Below, piece by piece: positions 35,915 to 48,793 of a stretch of DNA of 64,000 bases. This DNA is from Syngnathus acus (lineage: Eukaryota > Chordata > Actinopteri > Syngnathiformes > Syngnathidae), in NCBI RefSeq assembly GCF_901709675.1, contig NC_051090.1, positions 7,829,842 through 7,893,841 on the forward strand, in the 5' to 3' direction. Below the pieces are notes generated by a model. That model did not search any database, had not been told where the DNA came from, and worked only from the letters and a program-made list of their open reading frames with translations. The translations under genes and the position numbers were made by a program. Position 1 is the stretch's first letter; the number at the start of each line of letters is the position of its first letter.

Positions 35915-38265
35915 AAAATGATGCACAAGTAAACAGCAACAATAACAACAATAAAAAAAAAAAAAAGAACATCCACATTTAAGCGTCAACTATGTCGACA
36001 TGTTTATGCAAAGAGGACTCATTGGAGTTACTACGTCAACCATTTGGAAAGTTTCATTTTTGTTTAGATTGCTCTTCAAGTGGGTATATTTAAAAATGTC
36101 ACTGTCTCAGGTTGAATGTACTCTTCTGTCTTTGCCAAAGAATACAATATAAGACGGGTAGCACTTCACCAAAAGTTTGGGAGTTGGAACAGGTGGTATC
36201 ACTGTCTGTCATGTTCCCAAATAAATAGTCAGATTACGTAAGTAAGAAACCTGCCAAAAAATGATAAGACTCTTAGTTTGTTAATATGAATTCTCTTACA
36301 TAATGAATTGATTTATGAAGCTTTCTGAAGTGTAGAATTTTCTCCAAACCCCAAAAATACCCCGTTCAGTTACAGATTTCGCAATAAATCATGTGGCATG
36401 CAGTACGTGCACTTCCTCACACACGAGAGCTAAAGTATTCCTCTGTTGAAACCATGCAGCTATCTTTGAAATACCAGCAACACCCGAATACTAACTCTTT
36501 GCACTGGAATGAAACTTTTAACAGTGCACTGCTTTTTTTATAAGCTTGCCAAGTTGTGACTATTTCTTGGTTGCCAAGAAACAGATGTCCACTTTGCCCC
36601 CTAAAACAGAAGCACAATGCAACAAAACAAAGCACAAGGCACCTTCACTCAGTGTCCATTCAGCACTACATCTGTCAACTCTTGTTATAAAACAGAGGAT
36701 AATAAGACTCATTGGTCCACTTTCACAAATCGCTATTAGAGGATTTATTGGTGCTTCGCTATTGTTTATCCTCAGGCTTTACCAAGAACTGGAAAATGCA
36801 TCAATAGCAGGTAAACATGAGGCATATAAGCGGATTGCGTGGTACTGTCGAGAAAATGGTTGTTGTAAGAGAATCAATGCAAAAGTATGAATGATTTTGA
36901 TACAAGTAAAATTATAGCTGCAATTGGTATTGCAGTTTCGAGAATTGGTTGATACTAACATTCGATATCAGCAGGAATTATACAGGCTTTTTTTTTTTTT
37001 TTAGAATGAAATGTTTGAAGAAACTTGATCAATTGATACTATTAGAACAAACAACAATAGTCGGCAAATGTAGGTGTGAGAAAATAAACATTTGAGTTGC
37101 ATAAATTCAACTTCAAACATGACAATAATCAGTTTTTAATTGGATGACATCAGACCGATATCTGATATCAATGTCGGATCAGGACATCCCTATAACAATA
37201 GTTTGTCAAAATGTGAGTCTATGATTCATACAAAATGGCTACTGGCTACAAAATAAGTAATTTCCTGTTCATCTGGAGGTCTGGCTCCTTCGACTTTTAC
37301 GTGTGTCTTGTTATAATAGACATGTTTCCTCCATTTTTGTCAATCTTCCTGGCAGCAAATGCCAAGTAAAGATATATTAAGTAGAAAAAGGCCACTCGGA
37401 AATGTGCTGGATGTCTGGAAGAAAAACCTCTTTGAGAGACTGCTTTTCATTGCACAATGCACTTTTTAGGTCAAGGTCTATTCATTTTTTGCCGTTTATC
37501 GACTCCCCCAGTTCGACACCGATACATTCCCTTTTCATCCGTGAGTTCATCCTAGATGTGCCCTGAGACCTCCTCCCAGTTGGACATCGCTGGATAGCAT
37601 CTCACCGACGAGGCAACTTATCTGTAAGTGTTAGGGTGTGCAAACCCTAACAGTAAGAATTTGAGCTTTGGAACTGGAGGCTAACAGTTTAACTTTTGCA
37701 GTCTGAAAATGAATATTAAACCAGCAAAGAGGAAGTAGTCTGAATAATATATTTTCTGAATATGTTCACAGTTGTTGTTTGAAAGTGCTTTGTCTCTCAA
37801 CTCAGATACATCCTCACTATAAGTTTGCAGGTGACCCAGAGCAGACAGAGGTGTCGCTATATATTTTAGGAGACGAGGACACTCAGGATTAAGCAACCTG
37901 TCACAACAGTCTTGCGGAAGAGCACAGTGTGCTGCTCAGTATCACCGAGTTATAACGACATGGCTGCGGGCGATGTTCTGCTAAATCCAACGGTTACGTA
38001 ACACACACACACACACACACACACAGTCAATTCTATTTAAAATTTCTCATCCTAATACAAATCCAATACAAACAGTAGATGTAATTGCAGGCCTAACCTC
38101 AAAAAGACCTCAAAATCTAAATGCATTACAATGTTTTATGAAAAAGACTTGTTTAATATTGCAGAGACCGACCTAATTATAATTTTAGTTTGCAGCTGTC
38201 TTATTCACAAATTAGCATATGCAATGAGCAAGTAGTGTTCAAGCTGTCGTTCCTTTGTGCTGTGA
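35915..38265. other. Spacer between inverted-duplication arms
   Basis: No gene is recognised. It contains a poly-A run (35952-35965), a transposon end near 37145-37196 (GATCAGGACATCCCTATA), a decayed non-LTR coding-type fragment about 37480-37625 (CTCCTCCCAGTTGGACATCG) and a 25-bp CA run (38001-38025). Confidence 0.6.
37480..37625 (+). repeat. Decayed LINE fragment
   Basis: The pieces CGACACCGATACATTCCC, CCTCCTCCCAGTTGGACATC and CATCTCACCGACGAGGCAAC resemble a widely shared segment of fish non-LTR elements. There is no open frame. Family assignment is uncertain. Confidence 0.4.
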
Positions 38266-38538
38266 GTGGAATATCTATGGGGGCTCCGCAAAACATTCTT
38301 TTCCTCTACAAACCCACAAAACTCAGAAAATATTGGTAAACAGGAATTATATGTACCCTACGAGGGACGGGGGAAATGTGGTACCCAGAAGTCAATTATA
38401 TGTCATCAATGCACGATAACCATGAGAATAGTTTTGCGTAGTTGCTGGATGAAATTTCACAATCCAACATGACTGTTAGTGTGTGGGAATATGTGGGTAA
38501 GTGATTTGTGCTGTGTAAAGAGATAAGAATTTTGAACT

Positions 38539-38756
38539 GTCTGTTGACACTGTGTGACCACCGGTGTGTGTTGTTGTGCAAAATGCTCATTGGCAGCCAA
38601 CAAGGAAAAAGCATGACAGTTGATTTTTCTGGTATCAATAATCACACTTTGCCAACATTCACATTAGGCAAATGTTCCACTGATGTAGTTAGGAAGTGAT
38701 TTTCTTATGTGTCACAGCTTCATAGCTGGTATAGTCTACTACAGCTCACCAGTATT
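38539..38756 (+). repeat. Arm-2 segment duplicated in tandem, copy 1
   Basis: The segment GTCTGTTGACACTGTGTGAC ... CAGCTCACCAG is present here and again at 39036-39249 in the same orientation, 497 bp downstream, with only a few differences. Confidence 0.92.
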
Positions 38757-38825
38757 TTGTTGGTTAATATTTAGTTAGTTAAAAAAATACAAACGGTATT
38801 CAAGCAAAACACATGAATCTAACTA

Positions 38826-39037
38826 CCGTAATTTCTGGACTATAAAGCGCACACGAATATAAACCGCACCAGTTAAAATTCGGGGGTAATCCTGTTTTGT
38901 TCATATATAAGCCGCATTGTACTATAAGCCGCAGGTGTTTTAATGTTTAATTTCCATATGTAAGAGAACATGCACAAATTATACAATATTGTCAAAATCA
39001 TGAAAAATCCATAGATAAGCTGCACTGTGCAAAAAGT
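38826..39037. mobile_element. MITE copy C, truncated
   Basis: This is the inverse of copy B, starting CCGTAATTTCTGGACTATAA after a TA. It lacks the last 27 bp or so, including the second terminal repeat, cut at the duplication junction. Confidence 0.85.
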
Positions 39038-39249
39038 CTGTTGACACTGTGTGACCACCGGTGTGTGTTGTTGTGCAAAATGCTCATTGGCAGCCAACAA
39101 GGAAAAAGCATGACAGTTGATTTTTCTGGTATCAATAATCACACTTTGCCAACATTCACATTAGGCAAATGTTCCGCTGATGTAGTGAGGAAGTGATTTT
39201 CTTATGTGTCACAGCTTCATAGCTGGTATAGTCTCCTACAGCTCACCAG
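39036..39249 (+). repeat. Arm-2 segment duplicated in tandem, copy 2
   Basis: This is the second copy of 38539-38756. The left junction has only a GT shared with the truncated MITE. At the right, homology stops at CTCACCAG and is followed by a retroposon-tail-like GATAATGGATGGATGG. Confidence 0.92.
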
Positions 39250-40440
39250 GATCTGAATGAGGAAAAAGTTTAGATAATGGATGGATGGGATGGATATGAC
39301 ATGATTATATATACATCAACACTTCTATTAGGCTAGGCTATCGTTTTAACAGGCTGACAATAATATAATGCTGTACAATGTAATGTAACAAATGAACCAA
39401 AACTACCAATTTTCGGACTTTCGTCAGTTCTTCTGTTCAAATCTGTAACGTATAAAAAGCCCTTGACTGCACTGTAAAACTTTTAATAGATTTACACCGG
39501 GCCTGGCCAGTAAGGTGTTAAAGTACTTTTAAAAAAAAATCTCTGCAGCAAATTATTAGCGGAGCTGAGCTGCAGTCTGTTAAGTTGTGGCCGCTATGCT
39601 TACCTTTGACCGCCAGTCCTCTCTGCTTAATCGGCTAAGAATACTGTGTAGACTACTCACACGCACACTCGCCAAGCACACAAAACACCACTTCAATACA
39701 CAGCAGGGAAGCACACGCATTTAAAACTAGCTGAGTACTAAGCTTGTTTGCAGCCACTAATGATTGAAGAGGATGACGTAGACATGATGGGCGAGCAGAC
39801 TGAAATTTTGTCTGTGATCAAATCTGGGAGTGGATGGTGAAGAATAATGTTTTTCTTTTACCATGTATGTCCACAATTAATGAATGATGACTTGAAAGTT
39901 AGTAAATCACCAAAAGATGCTGTGTCAGTTCTTGTGCCAGCATCATTACATCGTCAAACATCCTGTCTCCTCAATAGCTCTTTGTGTTGAATTTGATCAA
40001 AAAGCGCCACCTTGTTTGAAACAAAGGCACGGGTTCATGATCAGGACGCTGGCGTCAGCGGCTGCTCTGATTTAAACACCTTTTGGAGGACTTCTTCCGG
40101 AGCTCGCCAGTATACGAGCCAGGAGGGGAGTCTTCTGATTCCTTTCCTCTCCTAAACTGGCGGCAGCTTGAAATAGACCAGACGAGCAGATCGCTCTCTG
40201 TGTCGTCCCAGCCAGGACCTCAGCAGTCATCCTGCTAATCAGCAGAGACAGAGAAGGTTGCTTTGCATGTGCCAGACGCAGATCAGCCTCAGCGGGGGGG
40301 ATGGCAGGCTGTTGCTAGCTATAGAAGCAGAGATACAGGTGACCAAATGTACATACTAGGAATACTTGCCCATAACCTATATGTGCTGCATAAAATTCCT
40401 ACTCACAGAACTCCCAGAGTACTTTAAACATTTTCACATA

Positions 40441-40852
40441 CCGTATTTTCCGGACTACAAGGTGCACCTAAAAACCTAAAATGTTCTCAAAAGCCGACAG
40501 TGCGCCTTATAGTCCGGTGTGCCTTATATATGGACCAAATTCCTAAATTTAAACTGGCCCGAAGCATTGTGTCATGATATCAATCATAAATGGCCCGCTG
40601 AAGACTATGAACCATGAATCAAAAAGACTATGGATCATTATTTTGCGATTATAAAGTAATTTGTTGCCTCTGAAGTTGAAATAAAAAAGAGAAAATGGAG
40701 AATGATTTGATTTGGATTCAAAATCTGACAGGATGCGTTAATGGTGTGCCTTATAGTCCGGTGCGCCTTATATAAGGACAACGTTTTAAACTGGGCCATT
40801 CATTGAAGGTGCGCCTTATAGTCCGGTGCGCCTTATAGTCCGGAAAGTACGG
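40441..40852. mobile_element. TA-flanked MITE, copy D
   Basis: The ends CCGTATTTTCCGGACTACAA and TATAGTCCGGAAAGTACGG are flanked by TA (40439-40440 and 40853-40854). The interior repeats GTGCGCCTTATAGTCCGG several times. This is the longest of the four copies (412 bp), with no coding frame. Confidence 0.85.
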
Positions 40853-42578
40853 TACATACATACATTTTCCACCAACAGGCATGCTTATGAATCGTTAATA
40901 TGAGAGATGTTGCATTTGCCATTAGAGTTATATGAAGGAGTTATCAAGGTTGAAACATAATTTAAATGCATTCAATGTCAACACATTCTTCCACTTCAGC
41001 ACAGTAAATTTGTTTCACCTCATGCCGGCAGTGAATTGTTGTATTAACAATGTGATGTATTTGTATTCATTTAATGATGCTCATCATTATTAAATACACG
41101 AGACGGCGCACTCTGCAAACTCACTGTGCTTTAGTGGCAAGCATACTTTGAAAGCACACCCCTACGCACACACCCACGCAGTGTTCTTTTTCTTTCATGT
41201 TCACAGTCTGCAGTACGTACACTATGTGTCAGACATTTCAATTAGCTCATTCAACCGCTCGCTAAGTGGAATCCGTACCTGTTCACGGTGGTTTTGATTT
41301 CTAATCTACTGTCCAAGTGTTGCGCGTGGTAAGGTGGATGTGTTCTAGTTAGAAGGTTGTCCTTGAGCACCTTCTTTTTATGTGCACGTGCAGTTATGTG
41401 GATGAAAGACTTTATGTAGATTTTCAACGATAAAATTTGAGAAAAACCTAGCTGGGGGGAAAAAAAATCACTAATGTTCTAAACGTTTAAATTAGTGAGG
41501 GGAGGGGCTGTGGTGTCAGAGTTGTGACTCCACGTGACCTATGCAGACATGAAGGTTATTTAAAAATGGTAATTGTCAAAATCACTGGCGCCATAAAAGG
41601 GCAAACCGGGCAACTGCGCCCCTGATGATGATCTAAGACCTTTTTACCTGTACAATAAGCAATACCTTAGGTAACTTTAAAAACATTCTGTTATCTAATT
41701 CAAGAAAAGAAGCCAATTGATATAATTGGGCTCCATTTTCAATGGGCTCTAAAATCATGGAAGGTGCATTTTGTACTGGACACCGCTGGTGCATCTGACA
41801 ATTTGATGACAGAAAATAGAGGAGACATTACACCAGATAAAAGCGGGTCTAATTTGTAGCCCAGTTGGATTTTTGATTGACATGTGTGATTGATGTCATC
41901 ATGTTACATTCATAAATATGCTAACAATATCCATCAATCCGTCGGAATCATTCTAGAAATCGGTTCATTGAACAAATTATTATCACAACAAATTATAAAA
42001 ATCACATCCCTGAGTGTGACACAATTATGGATGGATGGATGTTTTCAAATAAATGTAGGTTGAACTCCAAATTTGACCACTTTTGAAGCTTTCAACTTTG
42101 GCGGTTTTGATGTGCTCAAACACACTGCGTCAGCATTTACATAACTGGGTAAATCAGATTTTCATTCCGCAGGAATTAAGAACAAAAATCGAGACATAAT
42201 TCATAAGCTTTGCCTTTGAAATAAATGCAAATGAGTAGCAATGTAAGTATAATCAATTTGATGACTTACAATAAGGACAAAAGGTTCCGTGTTTCAGTCA
42301 CATCATACTGTGAAAATCTGTGAAAGTTTAGGCTGTGCTACATTTAACTTGTCAACAGTAGACATGTGCTTGAGTGAAGATTAGAATAGCTACTGTAGGT
42401 TTCCACTACCAAACTGACAGCTCAGTTCTTGCAGTGTGTGTACAGTCAGCTGATCCTTTTGCAAAAAAAGCAGAGTGAGCCATAAATGCCGTAAGATACA
42501 TACTTGTACACTTTTTTATCTAGTGCCTAGCACAGATGATGACTACTTAGAGGCTGGCTGACAAAGGCAAGGACGAGA

Positions 42579-42599
42579 GGTGACCAATTTCAGGTCACC
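42579..42599. promoter_or_regulatory. Inverted GGTGACC-N7-GGTCACC motif
   Basis: Two perfect 7-bp inverse copies are separated by seven bases; each contains an AGGTCA/AGGTGA-type half-site. It could be a nuclear-receptor-like site. Chance occurrence is quite possible. Confidence 0.2.
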
Positions 42600-43251
42600 C
42601 AGCTTTCAAACACCCCTTCCAAACACATTCTCCAAACCTCTGTCCTGTTTCCTGTTTACAGCGAGGTGCTATTGTCCACACGTATGTATGAGGCCCAAGT
42701 GGAACAATCGTCTAAGTGATAAGGAGCCTGAAAACACGTCCATCTCCTGTTTGCGAATCATCTGTTCCATTTCATTGAGATGTTTCGGTCGCTAGCGAGA
42801 AAGGGGGGTTTGACTTCTGAATTTTTGTGCGCTTTCTCTCTAATAGTGAAATTCCTTACTTCCTCATTCTTGGAAGCACGCATGCTGCAGAAAGTGCCGC
42901 TTCCCAAAATGTCATTGTGACTGGGCAGTGGGTATCAAGGCCACAATGAAAAAGAACTTCAATTATAAATTGTAGTCGCAAATGATTGAACTCCAATGAA
43001 AATGATTTGCAACTCTATTCTGTTTTCACTTGGGTCCAATTTGACCCATGGTCTAAAATCACAATTATTGCCTCTATTTATTATCCAATGAAAGATAACA
43101 GTTACACCATTAAGAATGAAAAAGTTATTTTTGGAGATGTGTCATAGGTGATGTGGGAGGTTACCAAGTGCAGGTCACTTCATCGAGAAAAACATTTCAG
43201 TCAGTGGAGCAGTTTGTTCTAGCCTGATGCCTGTTTATGCATCACACATCC

Positions 43252-43265
43252 TGTGTGTGTGTGTG

Positions 43266-43310
<45 letters not shown>
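43252..43310. repeat. (GT)n microsatellite
   Basis: A 59-bp GT run with one GC interruption. Its complement partner is the CA run at 43414-43461. Confidence 0.95.
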
Positions 43311-43311
<1 letters not shown>

Positions 43312-43412
43312 TGTCTGCGTGTGCCTTTTTATTTAAAAATTTAGTGTTTTATTTGTCTACTTTGTTATGCATCTATTTTTAACGTCTATTTCTCAGCCAA
43401 ACACAAACAGAG

Positions 43413-43413
<1 letters not shown>

Positions 43414-43461
<48 letters not shown>
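43414..43461. repeat. (CA)n microsatellite
   Basis: A 48-bp pure CA run, 103 bp after the GT run at 43252-43310 and complementary to it. Confidence 0.95.
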
Positions 43462-43464
<3 letters not shown>

Positions 43465-45538
43465 CCAAAGATGAAATACTTTGTCATTGTGTCAGTTCAG
43501 TCCCAGGAGGATTCTATTACTTCTAATGAGTAGAAGAAAGAACGAGTGGAAAAACAAGCAGGACTCTTTTTATGCTAAACAGGAATGCCCCAAAAGTCAA
43601 CCCGACACCATCATTCAAATGCAAAAATCTCATGAGACTTCTGCATGTTGTGTATTCTTTAAAGCACCAGTTTCCAACCCAAGGCCCACAGGCCTGCTCC
43701 GGTCCTCCATGACATTTATTTGTGGCTCGAGATTTGATGTGGTGATTATTTCGATTCTCACACAAAAATCAATCAATCACAAAAGCTAGTATGTTCATTT
43801 TGATGGTTGCACTGTTTCTCATTTTTGTGGGCAGTAGGACTGTTGAGAGACAAAAGAAAGAAACCTCCAAAGGGATTCACCCTCACGTCCACACAGCCGA
43901 CGATAAAGAGGGGCGACAGATAGGTTTGTATCTATTTATAAAATGGCGCTTGTATATTGGACAGAGTCAGCGTTGTGTGTGCAATGGCGTTGAGCTCCGG
44001 CTCTGCTAACACAAACGCCGTAAAGCCGTATTTCCCATCCAGTAGAGGAGATAAGAGATTTTCTGCTATTCTGGTTGACAGGAAGCCTTTTGCACAACAA
44101 CAATGAGCCTCGCCGAAGATACACGCGCTAAACAAACATGCACATTCCCGCTTACATTCTTTCAAGCTCACAAGCTCCCGAAACACTTTTATGTATGTGT
44201 GCGCAAATGCATACTAAACTCCAGCGGCTTTGGAAATACACTGACAGTCTTTAAATAGAGAATATTCTCTGTGTATTTATTCATTGTTCTGAAACGTTTT
44301 TTACCCCCCAAAAAAAGTGCACGGTAAAATTCCAGTCATTTTCTATGCTGCATGTTTTGTTCAAGGTCATGAAGAAGTTGGAGGCATGTCAATCACTGGG
44401 TTGACTCGCACAGGCAGACAAGCATTCACTAAGCTCCTTTTGTGTATACAGTACAGTGGAGGCACTAAATTGGAATTTGGCACTTAAACCTGGAATGTAA
44501 AGCCACCCAAATTTCATACATTATTCAGTCGAGGATCAAAGAAAAATCTCACCGTGTTTTCTCGCAATTGCCTCAAGTAGTTTCTGTATCGCCCTGATAA
44601 CAATCCAAAATAAAAACATGAACTCAGAATCCCTCCATACATTTTCTTTTGTGTTTTTTTTCTCATTAGGCTTGCTTGGTAAGGTGGAGCCAATCCAAAA
44701 AGGACTTTAGAGCAAGAAGTGAGACACATTCTAGACTGTTCACACATTTGACAGAAACCATAATTAATTTAAGCAGAGTGTTGCCTTGAGATGCAAGTGG
44801 ACAAAATTCTTTTGCGATGAGTCATCAGTTTTTGCTTTGACTTGTCAGCAACAATTAAAGATGTGTGTGCTGTATGCACAATGAACATAACTCACGTGAT
44901 TACGCAACAAGCAGTTTGACAAATACCGAACATTTTTTCGAAAAGGAAGCTTTAAACTATTTAATGCCGCTCCCACTGTGCAGTACTGCTACTACACACC
45001 CTTGAAAAGAAATCGTTGTGTGACATTCACACGTACAGCAGAGTAGTTGTCATCAGACCGTCATGCCGTGCATACCTTTCACGGGTCGATTGAGGGTGTG
45101 AATTGGTTTCGAGAAACTGATCAGACAGTTCTTGCAGTTCAACAGAAACTGGATCCACCCTGCTGGAATTTTGTTGTTGTTGGCAACCCCATTGACACAC
45201 CGTGTTGAATTGCGCTAAAAAAGACAGTGATTGACATAGTGAGTGATTTCTGGCCTACTTTTGTGCAGTTTCTATCTTGATTATCATGCTGTTTTATCTG
45301 GTTTATCTATTGCAGCAAGGGTTGTGCTTATGGCGCTTGTGATTGTGTGCAGAGCATTTGTGGATGCTTTTATTTATTGACATCGTAACGGCACAGTTTG
45401 CATGCACTCTTGTTTGTTTCTTTGACACACCCAAAAAAAAAAGCTTTGCTTTTGGATAAGAAAATACAACTTGTTGCTGTACACAGTGTGAATTCAGAAA
45501 ATTAAAAAAAGGTTGATGAATTAAAAAAAGAAATTCAT

Positions 45539-45728
45539 GGTTTGGTGGTTCAGTCACCTGACTTGATGATGGCTTGAATTTGAGTGTGAGTGGTTGTTGG
45601 TCTATATGTGCCCAGCGATTGGCTGGCAACTAGTCCAGTCTGTCTTTTGTCCAAATTCAGATGTGATAGGCTCCGATTTCCCATGACCCAGACCAGGATT
45701 AGTGGTATGGGACACGGATGGATGGATT
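45539..45728 (+). repeat. Retroposon 3' tail (L2-like/SINE)
   Basis: The ordered landmarks are GTGTGAGTGGTTGTTGGTCT, ATATGTGCCCAGCGATTGGC, TGGCAACTAGTCCAGTCTGT, GATAGGCTCCGATT, and a terminal GGATGGATGGATT. This is the standard layout of a common fish non-LTR 3' end, moderately decayed. Confidence 0.7.
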
Positions 45729-48571
45729 GTGGGCCCCAAATGCAGAGACGACTGTGCCCCTAATGTAGTGCGTTCTGTGTAATTGTACCTTCCTATACAG
45801 TATTTTGCCCAATTTAGCTAAAATGAAATGACAGTGTGAATCCTATTAGCGCCGCACCACTTGGATTAAATATGAGTCAGATTAAACAAGCACTTTAGAG
45901 TAATTGGTTTCATTTTAAAGCCTCTTATATTTCTTATGAAGTGCAGCCACCATCGCATCATATAAAAGTTCTGTAGTTTGCCGTGCACTGACACTGCATG
46001 TGTTTTATTGATGTCTAGAAACTTGTAAACATTGTCAATGTTCACACCCAGCATTCAAAACATGCTTACGCTCGCTCACACAGGCACAAAGTACAATCCC
46101 ATTTGATCTAATGTACCCTGACTGAGAACATTCCTGTCACTTTAATTCAGTGTATTTTGCTTTTTGGAGCAAACAATTGTATCTGTCAATTTCATTTTCA
46201 TAAATCAAAGGATTATAGAGCCTCGTGTGCTCTTTAGTGTTCAGGCCAGTGCATCGCAATTCGTCTGCGTTCCCACGTCCACCTTGTACACAACGTGACT
46301 GGCAACCCCTTTTGTCACATGGGAACGCACAATCTTTTTATTGACCTGACGTAAAGTTGTGTAAATTCACATGTCCTGGTCAAAATTTACCGCCCTATGT
46401 CAGAAATATGTCTCTAATGTCGTAAAACATTTACAAGTTTTGTGCTTGCTTCTTTATTTTGTCTTTTATTACTATAACATAGCATAGTAGTGACAGCAAA
46501 GAGGGAAAGAGTGTTGACAATAGTTACTGTGCCAGGGAAAATATCTGGAAAATGTAACTAATATAATGAATTAAATATCAACTTATCCATCAAAGTTGAA
46601 TTAAATACCTGCCCTGGCAAAATTTCATATATGTGGTTTATGAAGCTTTTACAAGGATGTCCACTTCTATGCCTTTCTGTGACTCTTCCAGTCTCTCTTT
46701 TGTAACCTGCTGGTGACACTCTAGGGACAGACATTGGACAATTTAGGAGAAGGTTGATTTGTATTCCTTTAATTTGCTTTTAAGTGTCTTTACCTCCTTT
46801 GTTTTTAAACGCTTGTAAATTTTGGATTTTTAATTCTGTAAAGCATATTGGGTGTAAAATATAAGACTTTATTAGAGCTTCCTTCACCTGAAAGGCTGCA
46901 CCTGGAAGATTATTAGTGTCACAAACTTGCCCCAGGTATGAAACGTTACTCCAATACACAAGATGAATTTACATTGGTGGGTGCTAATGGCTAATTATTT
47001 ATGACATTCTGCTTTGAACTTCTGTATGTTTAGTAGTTTCATGCATTGTTTGTGCACTTTATTTTGTGTCTCCAGGTGGAGGAAAGAGGGGGCAGGTTGC
47101 AGCCAGAGACCGGAGAATAAAATGAAGGAAACGGGAAGGAAATGACGAAGGCTTTCCTTCTTTCCTCCATCCTGTGTGGAAACTTGGAGTCACACAAACA
47201 CACACGAGCGTGCACGTGTTTGTTATTGTTGTGACTAGGATGAAAAGGTTGGTACACAGACATAACAGCTGAGAGAAAAGAAATGAGGGGGGGAAACAGT
47301 TATCAATCGAAAAGAATTGTAAACCTGTTATAATAATAATAATGCCTCAAATTCAACATTCGCTTGTCGTCCTCGCTATGATTTAGCTGGCCAGATGAGA
47401 CACAAAAACAAGTAAGGAATGTCAAAGGAAGGGCAAAGGGCCACTACAAGAATGTCATCGACACAATTGTTATCACACAAGTGTGCCGATGCGTTCACAT
47501 ACTTGGAAGGGTCAGGGAAGAAAAACATTCATGTTTATAAGTCATAACTATATTTGTGGAGTGCTTACCAGCCTTAGAAGCAAATTTCTGAAAGGAAATA
47601 AATTGCAATTTGATTATTTTTTAAAAGTCGGGGGTCGCTGTAGACGAAATAAGTCTCATGTGACTTTATTTAATAAAATCATCACGATCATGCATAATCA
47701 CACTTATTGACAAAGTGAAATAATCTGTGTATACTCTCATCTGGGTGACTCGCAGCTCCAATATCTTGAAACAAAAAACACTTTTATAAAGTTGGAGACA
47801 TCTCCTTTGTGATCAAAAACAACACATGGCCCCACATTGTATGAGTACAAGTTGGCTCACCTCCAGGTGAGAGGGCGGCTGGCATAGCAACAGGCACGGT
47901 CGCTGATGGTGTTTGGCTCCTGAGAGCCAATGACGTGCTAATTCGCCGGTTGTGGCGTATTGCAGAGAGATTAAATTCAGGCGGCACGGTTGCTCCGTTG
48001 TCTCCTGGCGTTCGTGGCCTTCGTCTTAAGAGGCTTTCAAAGGCTCCACTGAGATGATCGGCCATCTGGCTAAACCCTTTGCAGCCAGTCACACATGCTT
48101 TCAATGCAGATGATGTCAGTTAGGAGTTTGAAAAGAAGCACGGAACACCGACTTGACCCGGGCCTTTAACTGGTATGCCAACTTTTAGTCTCTAAATGAG
48201 CCAAAAGCAGCCGGCTGAAAACATTTGCAGTAAGAAATATTTGACCAGTTTAGTTTAGTTGTAAAATTGGGTGGATGGCAAAAGATGATTGCCAGAAATA
48301 AACATGGAATTTATTTATGTATTTATTATTATTATTATTACACTTTTTTTTTTTTTTCTTCTTTATTTCAAGCAGGTAATAAATTCAAAATGTAGTTTTT
48401 ATTTAGTTGTTATTTTACTCCACAAACTGAAGGTTGCACAAATGAAAAAAAGTCTTTTGTGACCTACATATGTTTAATATACTAAATAAGCTATTACTGT
48501 TGTTACTTTTTTAACAATACTGTTTTCTTAAATTTGACATTGTAGTGCTTTATTCTAGAACAGTGTGACAT

Positions 48572-48793
48572 GGCACATTTACGTGAAGTGAGTGAGTGCC
48601 CCAATTACATGATATGCTTTTTTTTTTTTTTTTTAAGAGTTCTAACAGAGATGTTCAAGCACAGTCATGTGTAAATACTTTCTTTGTGCCTTGGCACATT
48701 TACTATGCGCTCGGAGTGAGTGGCCCAATTACATTACATGGTATTTTTGAAAAGTCTGAACAGGTTGTTCTTGCACAGTCATGTGTAAACACC
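48572..48793 (+). repeat. 121-bp direct duplication
   Basis: Copies start at 48572 and 48693. Shared blocks are GGCACATTTAC, GAGTGAGTG(C)CCCAATTACAT and GCACAGTCATGTGTAAA. The first copy has an expanded T run. Divergence is moderate, so it is older than the 31-kb duplication. Confidence 0.85.

Larger units (their letters stand above)
38266..39037 (-). repeat. Inverted duplication, arm 2
   Basis: This is the reverse-complement copy of 35092-35872. It ends inside the MITE (copy C) at AAAAAGT, where sequence jumps straight into a second copy of part of the arm (39036-39249). Confidence 0.92.

Noticed and set aside
36546-36890. 114-codon frame in the inverted-duplication spacer
   Set aside because: Low-similarity random-looking peptide with no motif and no neighbouring exon.
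41585-41795. Possible transposon with ends CACTGGCGCC and CCGCTGGTG
   Set aside because: The inverted ends are short and imperfect, and the flanks show no target duplication; noted only within the desert description.
48572-48793. Spaced repeats considered as an array
   Set aside because: Only two diverged copies in a vertebrate genome; not a CRISPR array.
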